Assembly (NCBI GenBank): GCA_964554065.1
Contig: CAZKMQ010000006.1
Coordinates: 1-24,315 of the forward strand
Length of the DNA: 24,315 nt
From: CAZKMQ01 sp964554065
GTDB taxonomy: Bacteria > Patescibacteriota > Patescibacteriia > Magasanikbacterales > JBBTQS01
Direction: 5' to 3'
The notes under the pieces were generated by a model that did not search any database, was not told where the DNA came from, and saw only the letters and a program-made list of their open reading frames with translations. Position numbers and translations under genes: made by a program. Positions within the stretch are counted from its first letter, which is position 1; each line of letters begins with the position of its first letter. This document shows positions 1-6,550 of this stretch, piece after piece.

Positions 1-1
1 C

Positions 2-721
2 ATATTCTGGAATCTAGACATCATCAACACAAGTACATTATACGAACACATTACTGGCCGAGTACCATTGTCTGCACTTTCTGAATCATGGTTTCTAGAA
101 AACTTACGCTCAGGTCATGTACGACTATACGATGTCTTTCGTTCAGTATTTGATTTAATTTTTGCAATTATCATACTGGTAATCACAGCTGTGCTCACAC
201 CAATTATAGCTATTCTTATAAAAACCACATCTCCAGGACCTATCTTTTTCACACAAAAACGTCTTGGAAAGAACGGCAAAGAATTCCTAGTATATAAATT
301 TCGAACTATGCATGCGCTCAATCCAGATGGCAGCGCTGAACTTGATGGTGCACAGTTTGCAACCAAAAAAGACTCTCGTGTTACTAAAGTTGGTAGTCTA
401 ATGCGCAAGCTGCGCATTGATGAGTTTCCACAGGCATACAATATTCTCAAGCGTGAAATGAACTTAATTGGACCGCGCCCTGAACGTCCAGACTTTGTTG
501 AAAAGCTAGAGCAAGACATGCCGTTTTTCACTGTTCGCCATATTGTACGTCCTGGACTTACTGGCTGGGCACAAATTAACTACCCATACGCTCAATCACT
601 TGAAGAACTGTTAATTAAGCTGCAGTACGATTTGTATTACATAAAAAATCGCTCCGTCATGATTGACGTCGCGATTTTTCTAAAAACTATTAATATTGTT
701 TTGCGAAGAAAGGGTCTGTAA
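2..721 (+). CDS. Initiating sugar-phosphate transferase (polyprenyl-phosphate glycosylphosphotransferase), 5' truncated
   Basis: Bacterial sugar transferase family (WcaJ/WbaP/PglC type), which moves a sugar-1-phosphate from a UDP-sugar to undecaprenyl phosphate at the inner membrane and so starts the repeat unit. The frame is open from base 2, before the TTG at 68, and the upstream residues (TLYEHITGRVPLSALSESWF) match the linker usual in full-length members. The gene therefore begins outside the window and 68 is not the start. Visible parts are one hydrophobic segment (residues about 28-50 counted from the TTG), the SPGPIFFTQKRLG-KEFLVYKFRTM block, LRKLRIDEFPQ, NLIGPRPERP and VRPGLTGWAQINY, all family landmarks of the catalytic domain. 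Its TAA abuts the stop of the opposite-strand TPR gene (TAATTA). The family is certain; the sugar donor is unknown. Confidence 0.93.
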   Translation: MFWNLDIINTSTLYEHITGRVPLSALSESWFLENLRSGHVRLYDVFRSVFDLIFAIIILVITAVLTPIIAILIKTTSPGPIFFTQKRLGKNGKEFLVYKFRTMHALNPDGSAELDGAQFATKKDSRVTKVGSLMRKLRIDEFPQAYNILKREMNLIGPRPERPDFVEKLEQDMPFFTVRHIVRPGLTGWAQINYPYAQSLEELLIKLQYDLYYIKNRSVMIDVAIFLKTINIVLRRKGL

Positions 722-1489
722 TTACTCCACTGTTGATGTTGAAGTAATATCTACAATTCCTTCACCAATGCTTTCTAAATACACAAGCAGGCGCTCATAT
801 TCCTTTCGAGCTTCAGTGTTATCTGGTTCAAACGCATAAATCCGCGCCCAATCAACAAGTGCGTTTTTTTGTTGATCAATTTCTTCATAATACACAGCGC
901 GACTCTTTAATATATCTACAGCACCGAAAACAAGACGACTAAGTGCGTCCTCGTATATTGGCAAAATATCTTCTGGCGGCCTATCTAGATGAAACCTATA
1001 AACGTCTGCTAACTTAATATAATGTGATGCCTTTCCTGGCTCAAGTATCATTGCCTTCTCATACGCATCAGCAGCTTCATCATAACGCTCGAGCACCTTA
1101 TAAATACCTCCGACATTCTGCCATAGCCCTGCATTGTCTTCTCCAAACTTATCAAAAACATCATTATACAACCTCAATGCGCGCTCAATCGGATAATCAA
1201 GTTGATTAGCCTCACCAATACGCCTCCAGTATCGAGCTGCTTCGGTATATGGAACTGGCTTGTCTGATCCGGAAATCTGATCTTCCCAACCAAGAGCCTG
1301 TCGTATATCTTCATTAATTGCATCTTGCTTTGAACTCTCAAGTGCGGCTACTTTCTTTTCAAACTGTTCGTACTGGTATCCATCTGATTTCATATACCAG
1401 AACCCAGCAGCACCAAACACAACAAGCATCAAAAGAGCAATCTTCTTAGTTTTTCCTCCATGATTATGTGCCTGATTATTCAACTCCAT
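722..1489 (-). CDS. Membrane-anchored TPR protein
   Basis: 255 aa. A short polar N-terminus (residues 1-15, with Lys at 14, 16 and 17) is followed by one hydrophobic segment (about 17-34), then a soluble region with TPR helices. The clearest repeat is at about 119-152 (AGLWQNVGGIY, then YDEAADAYEKAMILEP), with further helical pairs up to about 235. Such single-anchor TPR proteins usually scaffold protein complexes; no enzymatic motif is seen. The start codon lies 14 bp inside the 3' end of the upstream epimerase gene, so the two are probably translationally coupled and the protein may help organise the assembly machinery. That role is inferred from context only. It ends directly against the sugar transferase stop codon with no intergenic base. 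Confidence 0.8.
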   Translation of the reverse strand: MELNNQAHNHGGKTKKIALLMLVVFGAAGFWYMKSDGYQYEQFEKKVAALESSKQDAINEDIRQALGWEDQISGSDKPVPYTEAARYWRRIGEANQLDYPIERALRLYNDVFDKFGEDNAGLWQNVGGIYKVLERYDEAADAYEKAMILEPGKASHYIKLADVYRFHLDRPPEDILPIYEDALSRLVFGAVDILKSRAVYYEEIDQQKNALVDWARIYAFEPDNTEARKEYERLLVYLESIGEGIVDITSTSTVE

Positions 1490-2381
1490 AGTATTCTTTT
1501 ACACGTTTAATTCCTTCTTCAACATTAACTTCTGGTGTCCAATCAAGTAATTCTTTAGCTTTAGTATTATTCGCACAAGCATCGCGCGGTTCAAGACGCG
1601 CGTCAATGTGCTTGCTTGGTCCACCAAAGATCTCTGCAATATTATTAATACTTCGATTATCACCATTACCAATGTTAATAGTCTCACCATGACCAACTTT
1701 TGATGATGTCATAGCCTTCCAATTTGCTTGCACCACATCGTCGATGTACGTAAAATCTCGAGTCTGCTCACCATCACCAGTAATAGTCATTGGCTCTCCT
1801 GCATTTTTCTGACGAACAAATACTTGCATTACAGCAACATATGCACCTTTTTCAGCCATACGCGGTCCATACACATTGAAATACCGTATGGTAACGGTTT
1901 CCATATCATACACAAGAGAAAACACGCGCGTATAATGCTCACCAACATATTTCTGCACTCCATATGGACTCATTGGCCCGGCTTTCATCTCTTCATTGAG
2001 CGGCATAGCAAGCCCATCACCATATGCACTGCATGACGCACTATATACCACGCGCTTAACCTTTGCATCACGTGCTGCAACTAACACATTAAGCGTTGCA
2101 TTCACATTGTGCTCATGTGTTTCAATTGGATTCTCTATTGATGTACTCACGCGTGGAAGAGCTGCACAATGAAAAACACCTTCAACACCCTCAAATAACG
2201 GTTTTATTTTGTCCAAGTCGCGCAAGTCAACATTATGAAACTCCGCATCCTTTGGAATATTCTCTTCCTTTCCTGTAAGGAGGTTATCCAGTACTTTCAC
2301 AGCATGACCTTCTTTTAACAAAAACTCACTAATATGTGATCCTATAAATCCAGCACCGCCGGTAACTATATATGTAGCCAT
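1476..2381 (-). CDS. NAD-dependent nucleotide-sugar epimerase/dehydratase (extended SDR, GalE/WbpP-like)
   Basis: Extended short-chain dehydrogenase that would act on a UDP-sugar, most likely as a C4-epimerase of a UDP-hexose, UDP-HexNAc or UDP-uronic acid. I place the start at the ATG at 2381 (MATYIVTGGAGFIGSH). An in-frame start at 2402 would add seven residues ahead of the first beta strand. The GxxGxxG NAD site is at residues about 8-14, the SDR catalytic Ser lies in ASCSAYG, YxxxK is YGVQK, and the substrate region includes RYFNVYGPR and a TGDGEQTRDFTYIDDVV block. It lies 36 bp downstream of the UDP-sugar dehydrogenase, so a product such as UDP-GlcA is a plausible substrate. No SD precedes the start. 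The exact reaction cannot be read from the sequence. Confidence 0.88.
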   Translation of the reverse strand: MATYIVTGGAGFIGSHISEFLLKEGHAVKVLDNLLTGKEENIPKDAEFHNVDLRDLDKIKPLFEGVEGVFHCAALPRVSTSIENPIETHEHNVNATLNVLVAARDAKVKRVVYSASCSAYGDGLAMPLNEEMKAGPMSPYGVQKYVGEHYTRVFSLVYDMETVTIRYFNVYGPRMAEKGAYVAVMQVFVRQKNAGEPMTITGDGEQTRDFTYIDDVVQANWKAMTSSKVGHGETINIGNGDNRSINNIAEIFGGPSKHIDARLEPRDACANNTKAKELLDWTPEVNVEEGIKRVKEYYGVE

Positions 2382-2417
2382 AAATCTATTCTTTAGTAAC
2401 AATTCTACTGTACTAAA

Positions 2418-3797
2418 TTATGCGCTTTTCATCAATGGCGAACCCACTGCGATAATCGTAAACCCAGCTTCTTGCAAATCATTATATGCATGCTGCAACA
2501 TTCGCCTACCATCAGCAATACAATAAGGAGCCGCAGCCTTTTCAGTAAAAACAGGAGCCAGTGTTCTAAATCGCGGCCAATCAGCTGTAATAATTGCAGC
2601 ACTTGTCCCTTCAATTGCCTGATGCTCTGATGAAGCTGCAACAATACTCACACCTTCTGGTGCCTCAAGCTCAGCTACGCTAGCCTCAGGGTCATACGCG
2701 CGAATTTCCTTTACTCCTTGCTTTGCAAGCCATTCAATTACCATTGGCCCGGCAGAATTTCGCATGTCATTGGTATCGCGCTTAAATGCAAGGCCAAGAA
2801 CTGCAACTGTAGCACCCTTAAGCTCACAACCGCCTTCGTCAATAATGCGCTGCAAGAATCCATCGAGCTGATTATGATTAGCACGCACAAGAGAATCTAG
2901 TAACTCGGTATCCTTATTCTTTCCTTGCAATTGATGTGCAAGCGATTTCACATCTTTTTCAAGACAGCTTCCTCCAGCGTATAAACTGTCGTAAAACCCC
3001 CACTGACCAAATCGCTCATCACTGCTCACAACTTTTTTTACATTTTCAAAATTCAAATTCGCAAACGATTCTGTTGCTCGACCAATCACACCATAGCAAC
3101 TCATGAGCCTATTAAACAATAAATAATTTGCAAAGAGCTTTCCTGCTGCAGCTTCATGCGGGTTCACTTCAAAGTATGGTGTAGTTCCAGTACCAACAAA
3201 CCGCTCATATATCTTTCGCATTACTCCATAATCCTTTTCATTCCACGCACCAACTACGATACGAGATGGACGCGTGTTTCCTTCAATAGCCTTCCCCTCA
3301 ACAAGAAACTCTGGATTACTCACCACACCAAAATTCTTAACTTGAGCTTTTTCCAAAATCTCCTTAGCATAACTTGCTGCCTCAATCGGAACCGTAGACT
3401 TATTTACAACAACAACATATTTACTCTGGTCGCCGCCGTTACGTTTTGCCAAAGCTTCAGACAACTGCCGCATTGCCGCATCATAATATTGCATATCTGT
3501 TGAACCATCTTCTCGCTGTGGCGTTGGAACACATACAAAAATTGCATCAACCGTCTCAAGCGCCTCAGCTACACTGCCATACTCTGCACTGAAGATAATG
3601 TGATCGCGATTCTGCGTTAACATCTCTGCTAACCCTTCCTCATACAAGCATGACTCAATAGTTGGATGATCATTTGAGCTTAACTTATCAACGCGCTCTT
3701 GATTAATATCAAATACCAAAACACTATGACCAGATTTGGCCATAACTGCTGCTGTTGTTGCGCCAACAAACCCTGCGCCAATAAAAATAAGTTTCAT
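2418..3797 (-). CDS. UDP-glucose 6-dehydrogenase family protein (Ugd/TuaD-like)
   Basis: 459 aa, normal length. The family oxidises a UDP-hexose (usually UDP-glucose) to the UDP-uronic acid with two NAD+. The N-terminal Rossmann motif is IGAGFVGATTA (residues 6-16), with VCVPTPQREDGS (88-99), STVP (134-137) and NPEFLVEGKAI (161-171). The conserved Lys/Asn pair is K220/N224 and the catalytic Cys is C278 in GGSCLEKDV. The positions after Cys are Leu-Glu where I expect Phe-Pro in most Ugd proteins, so this is a divergent branch and the substrate is less certain. The downstream epimerase and TPR genes are probably co-transcribed. A TAGAAT -10-like box just before the start suggests a very short leader. 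Confidence 0.88.
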   Translation of the reverse strand: MKLIFIGAGFVGATTAAVMAKSGHSVLVFDINQERVDKLSSNDHPTIESCLYEEGLAEMLTQNRDHIIFSAEYGSVAEALETVDAIFVCVPTPQREDGSTDMQYYDAAMRQLSEALAKRNGGDQSKYVVVVNKSTVPIEAASYAKEILEKAQVKNFGVVSNPEFLVEGKAIEGNTRPSRIVVGAWNEKDYGVMRKIYERFVGTGTTPYFEVNPHEAAAGKLFANYLLFNRLMSCYGVIGRATESFANLNFENVKKVVSSDERFGQWGFYDSLYAGGSCLEKDVKSLAHQLQGKNKDTELLDSLVRANHNQLDGFLQRIIDEGGCELKGATVAVLGLAFKRDTNDMRNSAGPMVIEWLAKQGVKEIRAYDPEASVAELEAPEGVSIVAASSEHQAIEGTSAAIITADWPRFRTLAPVFTEKAAAPYCIADGRRMLQHAYNDLQEAGFTIIAVGSPLMKSA

Positions 3798-3846
3798 AAT
3801 CTATTCTAAAAGTACGGCCTCAGTGTAGCGCATTTAAGGCAGAAGA

Positions 3847-4707
3847 TCAAGTTGGTTGCACTATACCCAAAAGCTCCTTCCATAGTGCAATCGCTTGTTT
3901 CAAGTCATCCTTTCGCTCGCAAACTAACGCACTTCTAGATAATACTTGTGCTCTTAAAAGAGCGGAATGAAATGCATTTCGATGCACATCGCTCATATAC
4001 GCATCTACAATATTTTTAGGATTTGCTGGATCAACCAAACACGCATGTTCACTACATACCCCAGCAGTTGAAAAAAACATGTGTAGTGCTTGTGGCAAAT
4101 TATGTATTGTTTGATCCTTCAGAACACGAAGTGCTAGTAATTCTAAGTGAAACGATTTAATGTAAACTGATTTATTTTTGCGCCAGGCCTTAAGTATTTT
4201 CAAAAGCGGCACAACAAGCCCTTTGTACTGATTATCAACTTCAGCTAACAACGCATTATGCACATTAGGATTAGAATAAGTCCAATTTCGCGGCTTGTTT
4301 GTATACACTTGAGGTATACGATATAGAAGCCCATGCTTGAAAGCCGGGACTACATCAATACTAAAACCACTAGTAAAATGAACTCCAACACTATGCGCTT
4401 TGAACTCGTACGTAATATTGGAGTTTTGTTTTTTAAAAACCTGAATAACGTGATTCAATAGAGCGTCACTATGCATAGCTCCGTATACAGTCGTATCAAG
4501 CACAACAAAACAATCCAAATCCTTTAGTGGACGAATATAAGTCTTCTTTACCCAAGACCCTGTTAGAAAGCTAACACTCTTATCAAGATGCAACTGTGCA
4601 CATAACTTTTCAACAGCGATCTTGTGCTGCTTTATTGTCTCGTATTCCGCCTGGCGCAAACTTAGCGTATTCCTTATAAATTGTGAAAGGTAGGCATGTA
4701 CTACCAT
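3847..4707 (-). CDS. CD-NTase/OAS-like nucleotidyltransferase
   Basis: 286 aa. Nucleotidyltransferase of the polymerase-beta superfamily, OAS/cGAS/CD-NTase branch. Active-site evidence: G50-S51 then D63-x-D65 in GSWVKKTYIRPLKDLD, and a third carboxylate D118 in SIDVVPAF. The C-terminal helical half carries the KILKAW block (170-175) and IKSFHLELLAL (183-193), typical of SMODS/CD-NTase proteins. Known relatives make cyclic or linear oligonucleotide signals (CBASS, OAS) or add CCA to tRNA; at this length, and without the extra C-terminal domains, it is not an archaeal CCA-adding enzyme. Neither neighbour is a recognisable CBASS effector; both flanks are nucleotide-sugar dehydrogenases. The start at 4707 follows an extended -10 (TGCTATAAC) by 13 bases, suggesting a near-leaderless mRNA. 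Product and role are unknown. Confidence 0.8.
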   Translation of the reverse strand: MVVHAYLSQFIRNTLSLRQAEYETIKQHKIAVEKLCAQLHLDKSVSFLTGSWVKKTYIRPLKDLDCFVVLDTTVYGAMHSDALLNHVIQVFKKQNSNITYEFKAHSVGVHFTSGFSIDVVPAFKHGLLYRIPQVYTNKPRNWTYSNPNVHNALLAEVDNQYKGLVVPLLKILKAWRKNKSVYIKSFHLELLALRVLKDQTIHNLPQALHMFFSTAGVCSEHACLVDPANPKNIVDAYMSDVHRNAFHSALLRAQVLSRSALVCERKDDLKQAIALWKELLGIVQPT

Positions 4708-4720
4708 AAAAAATTGATAC

Positions 4721-4757
4721 GTTATAGCACCTTATCTGCAAATTAAATACTTGTCAA
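4721..4757 (-). promoter_or_regulatory. Candidate promoter(s) for the nucleotidyltransferase gene
   Basis: On the minus strand, TTGACA (4757-4752) is followed after 17 bp by TAAGGT (4734-4729). A better -10, TATAAC (4726-4721), lies just downstream with an extended TG (TGCTATAAC). The latter would start transcription near 4714, about 7 nt before the ATG at 4707. The TTGACA overlaps the TTGTCA of the plus-strand promoter, so the two would be mutually exclusive. Identified by eye. Confidence 0.5.
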
Positions 4758-4779
4758 GCGAACAAAATCATGGTAGGCT
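4751..4779 (+). promoter_or_regulatory. Candidate promoter of the micro-ORF transcript
   Basis: TTGTCA (4751-4756), 17-bp spacer, TAGGCT (4774-4779). The -35 is 5/6 and the -10 only 3/6 to consensus. Predicted start is near 4786, about 15 nt before the SD-preceded ATG at 4801. It is divergent from, and overlaps, the minus-strand TTGACA. Confidence 0.4.
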
Positions 4780-4800
4780 TTTGATAACGAGAGGTACATT

Positions 4801-4881
4801 ATGGCGATTCTTGGCTGTTTTTGGGGCCACTACTGGACCCCAATGCACATTGTTTCGAAGATGAAGAGGAGGAGGACATGA
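4801..4881 (+). CDS. Micro-ORF 1 (26 aa), unknown function
   Basis: A short open frame of 26 codons beginning MAILGCFWGHYW and ending in a basic KMKRRRT tail. Support for translation: GAGAGGT ends five bases before the ATG, which is unusual in a window where most genes lack an SD, and the TGA overlaps the ATG of the next micro-ORF (ATGA). The peptide has aromatic residues in the first half and six basic residues near the end (K20, K22, R23-R25), so membrane or nucleic-acid contact is possible but not demonstrated. I recognise no family. The same bases also form hairpins (for example GGGG at 4813-4816 with CCCC at 4828-4831), so this could instead be a structured RNA with chance ORFs. Confidence 0.35.
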   Translation: MAILGCFWGHYWTPMHIVSKMKRRRT

Positions 4882-4925
4882 GAATCATCACTGGTGGCGG
4901 TGGGCACATCACACAGACGCTCTAG
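4878..4925 (+). CDS. Micro-ORF 2 (15 aa), glycine-rich, unknown function
   Basis: Reads MRIITGGGGHITQTL and stops at TAG. It has a very strong SD (AGGAGGAGG, 4867-4875) inside micro-ORF 1, with the AGGAGG at 4867-4872 five bases from the ATG. It overlaps the previous stop by ATGA, the classical translational-coupling arrangement. No family is recognised. The stop sits in a small hairpin (GACGC-TCTA-GCGTC), followed by a GC-rich tract and the terminator. It could be a real micropeptide, a leader-type ORF or a chance reading of an RNA gene. Confidence 0.33.
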   Translation: MRIITGGGGHITQTL

Positions 4926-4959
4926 CGTCACAGCCCGGCCGCCCTCACGCCGCCGAACC

Positions 4960-4996
4960 AAAAAGACCGACTGAGATTTTACTCAGCCGGCCTTTT
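4960..4996. terminator. Bidirectional rho-independent terminator
   Basis: An 11-bp stem (4965-4975 with 4982-4992) and a 6-nt loop. Read on the minus strand it is fully paired with two G-U pairs and is followed by UUUUU (4964-4960), which ends the dehydrogenase transcript from 6327. Read on the plus strand it has two A-C mismatches but is followed by TTTTCTTT, so it can also end the micro-ORF transcript. Confidence 0.85.
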
Positions 4997-5013
4997 CTTT
5001 ATTTAACAAAATA

Positions 5014-6327
5014 TTACAAAGCCCAGTACTCAATACCCTGATCTGTAAATTGCGCTGGATCATATGCATTACGCACATCCATGAACAACTTGGTGCTTTC
5101 GCCAAACAACGACTGAATCCATTTTGTTCCCCACTCAATAAATTCATCATGCGCAGTTGCAAAGATAACCACATTGCTATCTGCACACTGTTCTTTTGTA
5201 GAAAGTGAAATACCATATTCATGTTCAAGTTCGCTGCTATCTGCATGCGGATCTATAACATTTACTTGTACGCCCATGTGTTTAAGAATTTGACACAACT
5301 CTGCAGCCTTAGAATTTCGCACGTCTGGGATGTTTTCTTTAAAAGTAATTCCAAGCATAGTAACTTTGAGCTGCTCAGCCTGTACTTGATCGTGCACATT
5401 CATGTGTGTTACTAACTCCTCAGCAATAAAACGCGGCATCCAATCATTAATTTCACGCCCTGCAAGAATCACACGCGGATCATAACCTAACTGCTTTGCA
5501 CGGTACGTTAAGTAGAAAGGATCAACACCAATACAATGACCACCAACCAACCCCGGAGAAAATTTCAGAAAATTCCATTTAGTTCCTGCTGCATCAAGCA
5601 CATCTTTGGTTGAAATACCCATACGATGAAATATGAGCGACAACTCATTAGTAAATGCAATATTTAAATCGCGTTGCGCATTCTCAATAACCTTAGCAGC
5701 TTCAGCAACCTTGATTGATGGCGCCTTGTGAATACCAGCAGTACAAATAGTGCTATACACTTTTGCCGCGGTATCGAGTGTCTCTTGGTTTGACCCTGAA
5801 ACTACCTTAATAATTTTGTCGATGGTATGTTCTTTATCACCTGGGTTCACGCGCTCAGGAGAATAACCCACACAGAAATCATCCAAGTGCTTCATATTGG
5901 AGCTGCGCTCAATTGCCGGAATACAAATCTCCTCAGTTGCTCCAGGAAATACTGTTGATTCGAACATTACTATTGAACCTTTTGACAAAAACTCTCCAAC
6001 CATCTCACTAGCCTTTTCAAGCAATCGTAAATCAGGCTTTTTCTGCTCATCAACTGGAGTTGGAATAGCTAAGACAAAGAATTTTGCTTGTCGCAATTGT
6101 TCCTTATCATCTGTAAACTCCATAGTTGATTTGGCAAGTGCCTCATCACTAACTTCTCCGGTTACGTCCTTTCCTTGCTTGAGCCTAGCAATTTTTTCTT
6201 CATTTACATCAAACCCGATTACGTCGAATTTTTCAGCCAAAAGAACAGCTAACGGCAATCCAACATAGCCCAGTCCAACAACGCAGAGTTTTTCTTTTCT
6301 TGATTGTAGGTCTTCAAAAGTGATCAT
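5014..6327 (-). CDS. UDP-N-acetylhexosamine 6-dehydrogenase family protein (TviB/WbpA/WbpO-like)
   Basis: 437 aa from the ATG at 6327 (MITFEDLQSRKEK). The in-frame ATG at 6357 would add ten unconserved residues and would fall in the predicted promoter. The NAD site is VVGLGYVGLPLA, followed by AIPTPVDEQKKPDL, FESTVFPGATEE, GYSPERVNPGD, the EAAKVIENAQRDLNIAFTNE helix, and the catalytic Cys in VGGHCIGVDPFYL. These are features of the branch that oxidises UDP-GlcNAc or UDP-GalNAc to the HexNAc-uronic acid, as in Vi antigen and Pseudomonas O-antigens. Together with the asnB-type gene and the SDR epimerases it could supply an amidated aminouronic acid. It is transcribed away from the deacetylase and ends at a strong terminator, so it is probably monocistronic. 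Confidence 0.92.
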   Translation of the reverse strand: MITFEDLQSRKEKLCVVGLGYVGLPLAVLLAEKFDVIGFDVNEEKIARLKQGKDVTGEVSDEALAKSTMEFTDDKEQLRQAKFFVLAIPTPVDEQKKPDLRLLEKASEMVGEFLSKGSIVMFESTVFPGATEEICIPAIERSSNMKHLDDFCVGYSPERVNPGDKEHTIDKIIKVVSGSNQETLDTAAKVYSTICTAGIHKAPSIKVAEAAKVIENAQRDLNIAFTNELSLIFHRMGISTKDVLDAAGTKWNFLKFSPGLVGGHCIGVDPFYLTYRAKQLGYDPRVILAGREINDWMPRFIAEELVTHMNVHDQVQAEQLKVTMLGITFKENIPDVRNSKAAELCQILKHMGVQVNVIDPHADSSELEHEYGISLSTKEQCADSNVVIFATAHDEFIEWGTKWIQSLFGESTKLFMDVRNAYDPAQFTDQGIEYWAL

Positions 6328-6334
6328 AGTACAG

Positions 6335-6350
6335 CAATAGAGTACTATTT
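6335..6350. repeat. Direct repeat copy 1: candidate operator with dyad symmetry
   Basis: CAATAGAGTACTATTT, identical over 16 bp to 6385-6400 and offset by exactly 50 bp. Each copy is itself a dyad: AATAG-AGTA-CTATT. This copy lies at about +1 to +15 of the predicted minus-strand transcript, a common place for a repressor site. Confidence 0.6.
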
Positions 6351-6355
6351 CTAGC

Positions 6356-6385
6356 ATTATTTGGCAAGGTTGACAAAATTGTCAC
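6356..6385 (-). promoter_or_regulatory. Candidate promoter of the UDP-HexNAc dehydrogenase gene
   Basis: Minus-strand GTGACA (6385-6380), 18-bp spacer, AATAAT (6361-6356). Predicted start is near 6349, about 22 nt before the ATG at 6327. The -35 shares the dyad TGACAA-AA-TTGTCA with the divergent plus-strand promoter. Confidence 0.5.
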
Positions 6386-6398
6386 AATAGAGTACTAT
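6370..6398 (+). promoter_or_regulatory. Strong promoter of the deacetylase unit
   Basis: A perfect -35 TTGACA (6370-6375), 17-bp spacer and TACTAT (6393-6398, 4/6). The -35 lies in the inverted repeat TGACAA-AA-TTGTCA (6371-6384), which also forms the -35 of the divergent gene. Predicted start is near 6405. Confidence 0.7.
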
Positions 6399-6400
6399 TT
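6385..6400. repeat. Direct repeat copy 2: candidate operator over the deacetylase -10
   Basis: The second copy of CAATAGAGTACTATTT. Its TACTAT (6393-6398) is the -10 of the plus-strand promoter, so a protein bound here would block that promoter. The 50-bp spacing is close to five helical turns, which would place both sites on the same DNA face. Confidence 0.6.
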
Positions 6401-6550
6401 AATTTCGAGAATACTTGTTCCTTAGAATAATAATTACGTTCTCGAATTGGCTTTGAATAAGATGCACCACTAATAAAGCATCGGTTCAAAGTCAAAACCA
6501 GTCACTTGGTGTTGATAAAGTAGTGCCGCATTTGCCTGAGGAGGTAGATT
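6401..6550 (+). promoter_or_regulatory. Long structured 5' leader of the deacetylase mRNA
   Basis: About 145 nt between the predicted start and the TTG codon. Hairpin 1: TTCGAGAA (6404-6411) with TTCTCGAA (6439-6446), 8 perfect bp and a 27-nt loop. Hairpin 2: CTTTGAA (6451-6457) with TTCAAAG (6485-6491), enclosing GATGC (6461-6465) with GCATC (6478-6482), giving 12 bp around a 12-nt loop. A small ACCA/TGGT hairpin follows, then AGGAGGT (6539-6545), five bases from the start. The arrangement resembles a cis-regulatory RNA; I recognise no known riboswitch class. Confidence 0.5.

Noticed and set aside
3806..3838. Weak hairpin after the nucleotidyltransferase stop on the minus strand (GCCTTA/TGAGGC then TTTT)
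   Set aside because: It has only six pairs, including one G-U, and a 12-nt loop. That is too weak to call as a terminator.
4786..5000. Idea that the micro-ORF region is SRP RNA or tmRNA
   Set aside because: No GGAA-type SRP tip or tmRNA tag and tRNA-like end was found. It remains an unclassified transcript.
3847..5000. A complete CBASS operon
   Set aside because: No phospholipase, membrane effector, nuclease, E1/E2 or HORMA/TRIP13 gene is next to the nucleotidyltransferase.
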